NCBI GenBank assembly: GCA_013397935.1
Contig: VZRN01001126.1
Location: forward strand, 615,723-679,722
DNA length: 64,000 bases
Direction: 5' to 3'
Origin: Dasyornis broadbenti
Lineage: Eukaryota; Chordata; Aves; Passeriformes; Dasyornithidae
Shown here in pieces: positions 22,380 to 32,979 of the stretch. Each line of letters starts with the position of its first letter. Positions within the stretch are counted from its first letter, which is position 1. Below the pieces are notes generated by a model. It saw only the letters and a program-made list of their open reading frames with translations, was not told the DNA's origin and made no database searches. A program made the translations under genes and the position numbers.

Positions 22380-22560
22380 CTCTATCGAGTCTGCCCCTCC
22401 CTTCGCTAGCCTGTTTAAAACCAGCAAGCTTCATTTTCTTAGCAGACAAAGGTCGATCACAGCTTTTATTTCTGAATGCAAATGTTCTAGGACTTGTGCC
22501 AGTCCTGCCTTCATTGAGCACAATATAGCTGCTTTCCTGAATGGCACTTCCCCCTTCCCT
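22380..22560. promoter_or_regulatory. Putative intronic enhancer with POU octamer and SOX/TCF-like site
   Basis: A perfect octamer ATGCAAAT occurs at 22,476-22,483, and an ACAAAGG SOX/TCF-type core lies about 25 bases upstream (near 22,446). The sequence is complex and repeat-free and lies just inside the inferred first intron. POU and SOX co-occupancy is a known feature of neural and pluripotency enhancers. Binding here is inference from motif matches. Confidence 0.33.
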
Positions 22561-23496
22561 TCTAAAAAATAAAAATAGAAGGAAGCTTAAGAGAAGAAAC
22601 AAAGTTGGGCGGTGCAAGGTTTTTAGATTTATTTAATATTTCAGTCTGTGTGGAGCATTATTAAGCATCCCTGTGCAGAGCTGCTGTAGCGTAGCCACCA
22701 GCCAGTGCATGGGGTTTATTTGTAGGGACACACACGAGAGAAGGGACCTGGTGGCATTGCTCAACTCCTGGCTTTGCAGGTAACTATCTGATGCTCTTCA
22801 GTCTTTTCATCTCATCACAATTACATTTCCCGATTTTCTTAGCAATGTGAATTTGAATGTAAATATTTTCAGTGTTCATGTTAAATTTTTTAACACCTGG
22901 AATTGTTCAGGATTAGTTTATAATTACCATTTTAATAATATATTTTAAAAATACTATTTTTCAAGGCCTTTAGAGGTCCATAAGCGCCAAAAGTGTATTT
23001 TCTTTTTATCTTTTACGTGTACGCCCTGGCACATGCTCACGCACACTCCCACTCTCTTTCTCTTCGGGTGTTAATGAAGGAATTTATTTTAAGTAGAATA
23101 CTTAAATATTAGAGTAATGCCATTTATAGACCAAAGTAGCATGTGGATATAGATGTACTGAGTTAGGCGCAATTTGACAGACGGTTAAACACTTAGGATT
23201 TATTACTACTGTGAAATTGCCAGACTTATGATAATATGTTTTGAATTCTTTATATAGACTAGTCTATGTGGAAATTAAAGTATCTGGAAATAAATACATT
23301 TTTAAGATACTTTATGAGGAAATTAGTCCTTTCATATATATTTCTAAACCAAAATGCTTTTTCTACACTGGAAAAAATGGAAGGCTTGTGTAAAATATTT
23401 TAATATTTTCCTGTTCATTTTATTTATGTCTAGGATTTAAAGTGAGTAACAGACCAAATATAAATAAGTTTGGGTATTTTCTCCACCAAAGAAAAG

Positions 23497-23575
23497 CAAA
23501 AAAACCAAAAAAACCCCAAAACCCACCAAAAAACCCCCACAAAAAACCCCAAACCACCAAAACCCCAACCCAAAA
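23497..23575. repeat. 79-base A/C-only low-complexity tract
   Basis: The plus strand contains only A and C over 79 bases, with six C-runs of three or more separated mainly by A-runs (AAAACCCC-like words). The minus strand is therefore G/T-only and resembles degenerate telomere-type TTTTGGGG sequence. Unit lengths are irregular, so it is not a clean tandem repeat. The short frames on both strands reflect its codon bias (Lys/Pro/Asn/Thr versus Phe/Gly/Val/Trp). Confidence 0.92.
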
Positions 23576-24017
23576 TAATTTGAAAATACCTAGTGACTTA
23601 TACAAAAATAATTTTAAATTCAGGCCATTGAGAGCATTGTATCAAAACCATCTCCATATTGGTATTGCATTAGAAGTGTTTTATGGCAACATAAACTGAA
23701 ATACAACTCATAACTGTAAGTAGTAAAGCAGTATTTATTGGCTGATCATGCTCAAAGTAACTAGAGAATGTTTTAGTGAACTGTGTAGATTAAGAAAGGA
23801 ATTTAGGAGCATATGGCTTGGTGATAGCTAAAATTAATTTCTTCAAAGTAGTTTTTAGAGGCCTGTAGTAGCTACAGAGTTCAATGCAAATAAAATATTA
23901 GTTGAGGGTTTCAACTTGTAGTCATTATAAAATCACACGCTGCTGAACACTCCTCACTGAGAAATTTCAAAGTACTTGGTGATATTGCTCCTAATGATGC
24001 TATTTATCTAAAGAAGA

Positions 24018-24037
24018 TTTTTTTTTTTTTTTTTTTA
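24018..24037. repeat. Poly-T tract, T20
   Basis: Twenty T in a row followed by AATC. No retroposon body is visible on either side. Confidence 0.92.
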
Positions 24038-24560
24038 ATCTTTGGGTTTGTAATACTTGGGGGCTGTTTTGTTGACGAGGACTGGCTTAAAGGAATATGA
24101 AATTGTTTCTGGCATGTTAGTTCATTATTGTGTGGTGGCTTGCTAGAAATGACCTCTGAAAGTAAAAGAAACAGAATTGCCTGTTTTATTTCGCAGTGAG
24201 GGTTTCTATAAGCATGCTGAAAATGAACATAGCAGTGTATGAAGACCACGTGCATATTAATTGAAGAGGGATTAAAATCTGTTCATTAGATTGGCGATTT
24301 CCAGGGTTTAAATTTAAAATTATTTTTAGTCTGTTACTTGATGTATAACTGCTGATAGAACTATTCAGCCCCTCAGATGAATGCCTTCAGAAATTATGCA
24401 TGTGAGCTGGAACATTTACATTTTGAAAGTGTTTTGTGTTGGAGTGGCAAGATTCTCGTACAAAATGTTTGGTGCATGGAATGAAAAATGAAAAGCATAG
24501 ACAGTACTTCGCTTAATTAAAAGAATTTATTTTATAGCTGGCTAGGATGATATTTGGCCT

Positions 24561-24607
24561 ATTTTCAGATAATAATTATGAAGTTTTGCATATTTTCAGA
24601 TAGTAAT
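24561..24607. repeat. Short direct repeat, period 31
   Basis: ATTTTCAGATAATAAT (24,561-24,576) recurs as ATTTTCAGATAGTAAT (24,592-24,607), one mismatch in 16. This is a local tandem duplication. Confidence 0.8.
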
Positions 24608-27039
24608 CGGGTGAAACACAATGAAAATAACCTAAGATGGAGCGAGTTGGGGGCAAAACGAGTCTTTCTCCCTCATCTCAATCGTCCAAATGGAATTTTG
24701 TCCTCCAAATGGATTTTTAAGGAGTTGCTGATAAATGAACTGTCTCTTCTTAACCTCCCACCTATCTTGGCTGAAAATCTTTTACCCTGTAGTATGAAGA
24801 ACGTGGGGAACACGAGGGCAAGGTCCATGTGTTCTAGGCCTGGGAGGGGTGCGGAGTGCTGGGCAGAGCCGTGCTCCGTGCATGGCACAGCAGTGATCCC
24901 ACAGGAGCAGGCTCTGCAGGCAGACGAGCTACCAGGGGATCCTCGCTGCCACGGAGAGCAAGTGGGCTGTCTGGCTAAACTTTTTAAATCAATTGGAATC
25001 TCGCCTGGATGAACGTTGCCAGGTTTGGACTGGGGAAAGAGAGATTTTATTGTGGGTAAAGGAGAGGGAAAAGGGAGGAGGAGGTGGAGAGGAGAAAGGG
25101 AAAGAGAATGGAGCGGGAATTAGCTCTTTGAGATGTGGGTGCCGTCTGGGTTTCTCGTCTTTGTTGAATGTATAAGATAAGCAGGACTGTGAGGCTGGAT
25201 TGTATTTTGTGTGGCTCTATGGGTACAGCACTGTCTTCTCGTAGTACGTGCCAAGTATTCATAAACCTTTTGTAGCAGCTAAGGAGGAATAAAAGGAGTG
25301 GAAGGAATGCCTTGTTTCATTCAGTTTTCTTTGGAAAAAAGCACAAAAATCTTTTTTCTTGGGGGGCGGGTATGTAATTCACATCCACTCAGTGCTTCAT
25401 CAGCTCCCCTGCGAGCAGAATGGGTTCTGTGCTGCACTCGGCCTCTCTCCGTGTGCCACATGTTCCATAAACCTTGGCAGGGCCTTGACTCCCAGAGTCT
25501 GCTGTGCACATGGGTGCTCAGGGCAGGGGCAGGCCTGTGATCGTGACACCTTCCCTCAGGAAAATGGAAATGCACTCTAATTAGGCATTTTTCCTGCTAA
25601 CTGCATCAGTCCCTCGCAGCTTGAAGCAGGTGCCGGTAATCAGCCCTCCCTCCTCCCGCTGCAGTGGTGCTGCTTGTGCAGGTCTGAGATGCACAACAAA
25701 GCCACGCTGCCACAGTTCCAGTGCCGATTTATGGCGCCTGTACCTGTCCGAGAAGGGGGGAAAATAATTTAGAAATACGATTGCACGTCTTTTGTTTCTC
25801 AGATAAGACACACTGTGGAGCGTTTCCTCACAGCCGCATGCGTGTTCGTGCAGCGTGTGCTCGCCCAGCGCGTTTGATTGTCGCAGAGATAAGTGTTCAT
25901 TTATTCAGTATGCGTGCAGCTAGCTAGACTCACGTTTGCAGCCAGAAGACAAAAAGTTGGAATCCCTGTAGCCAGCACAATAGACATTCCCCAGCAGAGT
26001 GATCCCAGTAGATAGAAAATGCACGGGTAGATGTTTGGAAGTGCACATGCACTGTTGCAAGTTCTGAGTTTATCTGCTGTAAACTGTGCTGGGCTGTGCA
26101 GATCTGTACTTTTTTATGCACCTGAGCCACAATACACGGAATTCTGTTGAGTTTGATGGGCTTTGGAGCAATCCCCCTCCACCAGATATTCACTCACACA
26201 GTCTGTGGGCGCATTTGTGGAATCGCTAATAAATCTGGCCTGTAACTTCTCACTAGAGAGCAAACCAGTTTGAGATTCTCTTAGGAGTGGTGCAGAAATA
26301 TATCCACAGGTATTCCTGTGCACTCACAGATGACATTTTAAATCTCCGGTTCTAGAAGGATTTCATTTAAATTTGATTTAGGATCTCCGAATTAGAACAC
26401 AATTCTGTTCAAGACACTTACATCTGTAGAAGGATATATAGGAATAAAATTCCCAGGATCGGGCCCTTTGCAGCCTGTATTTTAAAAAATATATCATCAA
26501 ATATAAGATCTCATCATTTTGAGTTGCCTTTTTTAAAAACTGTCTTTTTTCACAGATTACTGTTACCATTTATTTAGTAGTTGTATACTCCTCGTTCTTG
26601 CATACGTTTGAAATTTGCTGTTCTGTACCTCTGGAAACAAAGGATCTGATCCAAAGGCCTCTGAAGGCGACAGGGGTTTTTCCGCCGGCTTCAAATGGGA
26701 TTTGGATTAAGTCTATATACATAATAGTTTCAAATAAAGATTTGACTGCTATAGTGGTTTTCAGGGTCTTCTGCAAAACTTTTCAAAACTCTCATAAAAA
26801 TTGTCTAGGCATGATGCTCCAAAATACACATCTAGGCATGAATCATGTTTTGTTGTTTCGCTTTAAAAAAAAAAAGAAGGGGGGAGGTGCTCCAAAGAGC
26901 TTTATCTCACTGGTGCTCCAAATGAGTGTTCTATGAATAAAAAAGAGGGAATGTTGGGTCAATATTTGGTATGTAGCTGATGCATTACCTTATGCATTCT
27001 TTATTTAAATTAGGGCAGCCTTTTTGGAAGGAGTCTATG

Positions 27040-27400
27040 GATTTGAGATGGCAATGTACTGCCTATTTATTTTTACACACGTAAATTTAAATTAACCTCA
27101 ACCGTCGTATCCTGTTATCTGCCAAGGAAAACATTTAGCTCCTGTCCAATCTCTGTGGAGTTTCAAAATGATTTGCTCTTTTCAAACTTGTTAAAGCACA
27201 AATAGAAAAGTAAATTGCTTTGCATACCGATCGAACGTTTTGCAAAGGGGAAGGAAGAGGAGCTAAGGAAAAACGGATTTATTATTATAATAGCCAATAT
27301 ACCTTTATCAAATATTAATTAAGTCATCATTTTCTAAGCCCTTGATTGATTGCGTTTGAATTACTGACTGATATTTTGCCACACTTTAAATCTGAGGGAC
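27040..27400. promoter_or_regulatory. Candidate conserved noncoding element
   Basis: A repeat-free block of AT-rich but complex words with several homeodomain and bHLH-like cores. Examples are TTTGCATACCGATCGAACG near 27,219 (a rare CpG pair in AT-rich DNA), AATATTAATTAAGTCATCATT near 27,310 and TTGATTGATTGCG near 27,342. Stop codons are frequent in all frames. This resembles deeply conserved vertebrate enhancers but is unproven without alignment. Confidence 0.3.
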
Positions 27401-27409
27401 ACTTAGCAT

Positions 27410-30400
27410 GTTGCCCATTTATTCAGATACCTTCATACAGAGATGTTTGCTGTGGCATTCATTCAGTTCCTGAAGTTCTTTTGTCAGTGTAAGCAGACAT
27501 TTCCAGAGTAGAAGGCAACTTCAATTTCAATAATAAAGGAGTTCACATGGTTTTGTAACTACAGACACAAATACTTTTGGAGTGGCAAACTAAAAAAAGT
27601 AGCGCTATTTAGACTGGCCTTGTTTTCTTTATTTTTCTGGAATTTTTTTCTCATTTTAGGTAGCTTCAAAAGTAGGAAAGTACACTGCAAACAGTTGATC
27701 TCAGGAGCTGGAAAACAAGGAGCAGCACCATCAAGTCTATTTACTTTAATGCTGGGGGGACAGGCTGCAGAACTGAGTAGCTTCGAGAAATACGTGAGAG
27801 CAGAGTGGTTTTGTTCTTTACAGCCCTGCTAGGCCAAGGTGCTTCACACGGGAGTTAATTCCTCAGAGCGAGGAGTCAGTTTGAGGGGACTGTAAAGGTG
27901 ATCACCAAATACTGTTTTTTCGACACAAGTTACATTATTATTTCTAAGGCACTGCTCACAGTAACTGCTCTTACGGAATCGCAGTAGCATAGGTGATCGA
28001 GGAGGGGCTGTTCTGTGGGAGAGTTCATTTGCATTTTCATCTGCAGGATGTAATAACCATAAAGCAGCTCCAAATATTGACAATGTCTCAGATGGACAGT
28101 TGTTTCAGTTCAGGCAGTTCTGTGTTGGTGAACACAAAGCTTTGACATGGACTTCTAAATGCATTGGCAATCTTTTCAGAGCTGCTCTTGCTTTTTATTG
28201 GAATGCAGTGTGCAAAAGGGTAGGAAGGCTGTTTTGTTGCATCCAAGAGATTTTGATCGCTGTATTTGTTTTGCTACCCAAACACAAAGAGCTCTGGTGT
28301 ATTTACTTCTACATTTGTATATACAGCAAGTAGTATTTTCAAAAGATTTTCCTCTTTGATAAATCATTCTTTATTTTCTTCTTTTTATATATACATATTT
28401 ATTTTTCTCTCTGGTTGCAGATTTTTTTTTTTTTTTTAAGGAAAGGAGAGTTCTCATGATACTTTTGTTACCTTTGGCAGATGAGATATATTGTCTAATT
28501 TGTCTATAGGAAATAAAATAGTATGTCCAGTCCTGAGTCAGTGGAAAGTCTCCCACAGATATCAGAGGGTTTTGGATTATACTCTCAAACCAAACTAACA
28601 CTAATTTAAAAACCTGATGCAGGAAGCCTGAACTCGAATGACTCTTAAAGTGCATTTAAAGAACGCTACATTCTGCACAGCCTTCAGACTTGGGCAGTGA
28701 GCCTTTGTGCTTTCTGGCTTTATCCACTTTAACCTGAGGAGTGTCAGTGTCCTGCTTTCTGGTTTTAATGGACACGGCATCAGTATTCTTCCTACTCCAG
28801 CATGCATTTATGAATTGCAGGGTGCACGGAAGAAATTGATCATATTATCCCAAAATGGATGGAAGCTCTGTTACAGGCCTAAAGCACATATATAACTTTG
28901 TTGCAGGAGTTCATCATGAGGTTTAGTTTTGGTTTAAATGCAGTGTGACATGCAGGGGTTTTTTGATTGCTTAGTTATTATGTGACTAAATAATTAACAT
29001 TTGAAAATTTATTTTTATTAGTAACCATTTTATAAAAACAGTTTTTCAACTCAATCTGTTATGAAGATAGCTAGTTACCAGTTTTTAATTGAAGGTTATA
29101 TGTTGCTCATTCTATAATTATGATAGAAGGAGGAATTAACATGATCACATGGAAATTTTGTTTCTTAAATGGAGATTTACATTGATGGATTGAAGGTTTA
29201 AGGTGCAGATTTACATTTAAATTACATATTACGTGACATTTACATTTTAAATTATACTAAAACAATTATTTCTACTGTCTTATTGGTACCTTCTGAATGT
29301 CTCTATAAAATTATTTCATTTAAAGTTTAACCTACTCTGCTACATATATATATGTCTACTCTGCTATATATATGTATCACATACGAGATCGGAGTAATTT
29401 TTGTATGGGTGCGCTCCTATTTGTTGTAAATAAAAGTGAAGTTGCATGTATAATATTCACGTGTACACATTTAAGATGCTACTTAGCACTTTGCTTAGAG
29501 GGGTGATTATTTCTCTATAACACAGAATGCTTTTGGGGATGGTATTTAACAGGATAAAAATGATATCTATCTTGTGCTTGCATTTTTTTTTTCCCCAAAA
29601 TGCTTTTAGAAATCAAAACACAACAGTTTTTCCTTAAGAGAAGATTAATAATTTCTATTTAATTAATTAGTTATAATCTATTAAGGAATAGCACGTGGCT
29701 GCAGGTGCAGCCAGCTGGTAACAAGGTGGCCTGGAGTCTCGAGAAGGAGAGGGCTGCTCTGGGGGAGGAAAGCCAAGCGGATGGTGGTTGTACCTGTTGT
29801 AAAGAGCAGGCCAGAGTGGGAGTCGGGAGTGAACTCAGAATTAGTTGTAGTTTTCTGAGGAGACCTTCATGTTTGTGGAAGGTACCACACACGTGTGGGC
29901 ATCCTTGCTGGTGCATGTCCCTTTGGTCAGTGACACTGCAGCTACATCTTGCAATTGGTTTTATCAAGTTGGAAGGAACTTCAAGTATGAGCATAATTCT
30001 CTTCCCAAAATAGATTTCTTTACACTGTCAGTTGGATATGGCTGGTTTGCACCCATATAAGGTTCTGGGCTGGACATAGAAGCACTAAAATTCCATTATT
30101 GTTGAAATAATTGCTGCAAGCCTTTTAACTTTTGGTGCCTACTGGGCTCAATACACCGAGAGTCCACACAGGCCTGGTGGGTTGGATTTCGCCTGGAAGA
30201 GGTGGGTGAGTGCTGTTGTATCCAGTCTCTGAATTTTGTAACTTTTCCTGTCATCAGTATGTTTCTCCCGAGATACAATCTAACCTAAACTATTAAATTG
30301 AAGAGCAATTGAAGGTTCAGCAGGAAGTGCTAACAAGCTCTCCTGAACATTAATCTGTAAAAAACTAGGCCTACGCCTTAACTGTGTATATTAGTTTCAA

Positions 30401-32935
30401 GGTTGCAAGTAGAGGAAGAACAAATAGAAAAGTCTCACAATTCAATTAACACCAAGAGATCAAGCTGAAAAACCACTTTGCCAGTGCTCTTGCAGCCTCT
30501 GCTCCAGCTCTGTATGAGCATTTCTGTAGAGTACTCAGGACTAAAAGGCTTCTCCAGGTGACCAGTGGCTGTCAGGTGGGTATCGCTTCTAATGGCAATG
30601 AAAAAAAGTAAAGCCATTCTTCACAGAGTGAATTTCACCTTTTGCTGATGACTAGTTCAAGGCCTGCATAGAGTTTAAGTCCCACTCAAATCACTTCGGA
30701 CAGCCCCCAGCTTTTTTTCCGTCTGTCGTGTACCATGAGCTACTACTGTAGAAGCCACTGGAAGAAATAATGGGTACAAAGAATAATTTGTATTGTGCCG
30801 TCAAAATCACTGGGGTTAACACTTCTGGGACTGCAGATTATTTTGATCATGGAGTTTATTTTGTCATTTTTCTCTCTTTTCTTATAATATCCTTTAATTT
30901 GTAAAATATGCATCTGGGCATGCTGTTGTCCAGAAATTAGGCCTTGATGAAGGATTAGGATGTGGGAGTTGTCAACCCTCGTCTGGAAAAGTGAGTGAGA
31001 AGTTGGGAGATTCACTCAGCCTTGGGTGTAAGAGTAAGAGCCTCTTCAAGTTTCCTCCTCTTTCCATGCCTCAGGACCTCCCCTTGTAAGTTGTAGATAA
31101 CTCTGGTGTTGCCCATGAGATTTCTCCTGTGAGAAACAGCTGATGTCTGAATAAACCACGTACAGCAAACGCACAGCACAGAACACCAAGCTGGGGAGGG
31201 AGAGTCGCTTGGAATGCAGTGCCTGCAGAATTTGAGGGGTCCAGCACTGCTGTGCACAGGGGGCTTCTCATAGTCTAGATCTGGGATGCAGCTGCTGTTC
31301 TAGTCCTTGACTGCCTTTGAATGGAGACTCTCTCTCATAGCTTTAGGAGGATTTGCCTCCCAAAATTCAGCGGTATTCATTGCCAAAGTGGAAAGATTAC
31401 GTATTGCTTGCCATGGGGTTTCTTTTGTCACCACAATCTTGTAAATTAATCACTCTGTTTTATGCATTGATAAATAATAGGAGAGACTAACCCAATCAAC
31501 ATCTGCATCAATATACCCCAAGTTAAAGTCCAAGTCTGATCAGAACAGCTTGAGAGAAAGATGCTGTGAAATTGCCTGGCCTCCCTTCCTTCCAGTTCAG
31601 GATTCTGCTGTGCTACTAGTTAAACTCCAGTATGTTCTTAGCATCTTAAGATTATATGGGCAAGTTAGTTAGATCATTGCCTAAAAACCCCAAAACTCAA
31701 ATCAACCTTATAGAATAACTAAACAATGACCATGAAAACGAAAACTTAAAAAATCATAACATTTTATGTGCTCCCTGCAGAACAGAAAGCTGGGAGGCAA
31801 CGTTTAAAAATAAAGACAGAAGCATATTTTATGTATTTTGTTTGCTGGCTCTTCTGGTTTCTTTTCTCTCTGACAATTCCCTTCTTTTTATCCTACTGCT
31901 TGTCTGAATGTAGTTGAGTTTAGGATTTCTTTCTTTTTGCAGCAGCCTCTCTTCTGTGCTAGGAGCTTGGTTTGTGGGAGCCAGGAGGCAGGTTTGGGCA
32001 CAGCGGCACTGTGGCGCTGCAGTGGCTGGAGCAGCAGGTGTCCCGGTCACTCTGTGTCCAGTGCCCCTTGCCCAAGGGCACAGCCACCCTGGAGTGCCCC
32101 AGGCACACACGGGGTACTCAGCAAGGAGCGACTGAGTGCACGGAGCCACGCTGGTTCCACCATGTGGACGGCTCCAGCAGGCCAGGGTGCTTCAGGAACA
32201 CTGGAAAAGCTGTTTGGGTTTAGTTTTCCCTGCATTTTTAATAAGCGTGGCTGTGAAAACCAAATCCTGCAGGTGCTTATGCGTAGGACCGACCTGTGCC
32301 TCCACACGTAGTCCCAGCCTGTGGGACTGTCCGTGCCCTCTCTCCATGTCCTCTCCCCTTCTCTCCTGATCCACAGCTGCTTGGTGCTGAGTGGAAAACC
32401 AGTGCTTTGAACCAAAAGTGGGAATATAGGAGTCCTGCAGGCAGATTTCTCTGAAATGTTTCCAAGTATTCCCCTGCCCAGTTTGGCATCTTTACATCCT
32501 GATTATTAATGGCTCTGAAAATCTTGGGGTGAGTGCTGCTGGGCCCCTAAGTTGTGTTGCTGGTGCTTATTTTGGTGTCTCCAGCTGGCTCAGCAGTGCT
32601 TTTGGTAACTGGTGGTCCTGGACTCTCATTCCCACTTCCAGGCCCAGCTGCATATGGATGTCCTGAGCACCAGGGGAGTGTAAGCTGGCCAGGGCAGGCA
32701 GCTCCCCTCCCCTGATTGCAGTGTCGGTTGAGATCAAATGGGAGAAATTAATGTGATAAACCTGAGCAGAAAAAGGGAAGGTGCAGGTGTTCCAGTGTGG
32801 ACTGTGGAGTTGGGCAGGATTTGTAGCCATCTACCTGAAGTGGATGCTCCAGGTTTTTTTTCATGCTCTTTGCATGAGACTTCCAAACTTCTGTGTTTGA
32901 CTTTTTGGGTTTTCTCCACTCTTTCTTTCTTTACT
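27410..32935. other. Noncoding, intron-like interval
   Basis: AT-rich single-copy DNA with a T16 run (28,422-28,437), a small tandem duplication at 29.33 kb and a GC-richer stretch at 31.95-32.4 kb. In that stretch frames up to 124 codons overlap on both strands without domains. No interspersed repeat or RNA gene was recognised. Confidence 0.45.
29332..29377. repeat. Two-copy tandem repeat, period 24
   Basis: CTACTCTGCTACATATATAT begins at 29,332 and CTACTCTGCTATATATATGT at 29,356. The copies share the CTACTCTGCTA head and a TA-rich tail. Confidence 0.85.
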
Positions 32936-32941
32936 CTTTAG

Positions 32942-32974
32942 GTCGATTTGCATCCAGTCTTTCCAACATTCCAG
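32942..32974 (+). other. Candidate 33-nt microexon
   Basis: A strong polypyrimidine tract (CTCCACTCTTTCTTTCTTTA followed by CTCTTTAG) precedes 33 bases ending CCAG, followed by GTAGGC, an acceptable donor. The length is a multiple of three. All three frames are open: VDLHPVFPTFQ in frame 1, SICIQSFQHS in frame 2 and RFASSLSNIP in frame 3. In-frame microexons of 3-27 or slightly more nucleotides with strong upstream pyrimidine tracts are typical of neural alternative splicing. I do not recognise the peptide, no neighbouring coding exon is evident, and the flanking sequence is not obviously conserved, so a chance site pair remains quite possible. Confidence 0.28.
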
Positions 32975-32979
32975 GTAGG

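Larger units (their letters stand above)
22570..26990. other. Noncoding, intron-like interval
   Basis: AT-rich single-copy sequence. It holds the A/C-only tract at 23.5 kb, a T20 run (24,018-24,037), an imperfect direct repeat at 24.56 kb, and GC-richer patches at 24.82-25.0 and 25.4-25.9 kb with no CpG cluster. A short direct repeat of TCTAGGCATGA occurs at 26,804 and 26,831. The 152-codon frame at 24,554-25,012 has no recognisable domain. Confidence 0.45.

Noticed and set aside
24554..25012. 152-codon ORF
   Set aside because: The composition switches from AT-rich to GC-rich within the frame, and no domain or conserved start was seen.
32047..32415. 122-codon minus-strand ORF
   Set aside because: Overlaps several plus-strand frames of similar length and has no recognisable motif.
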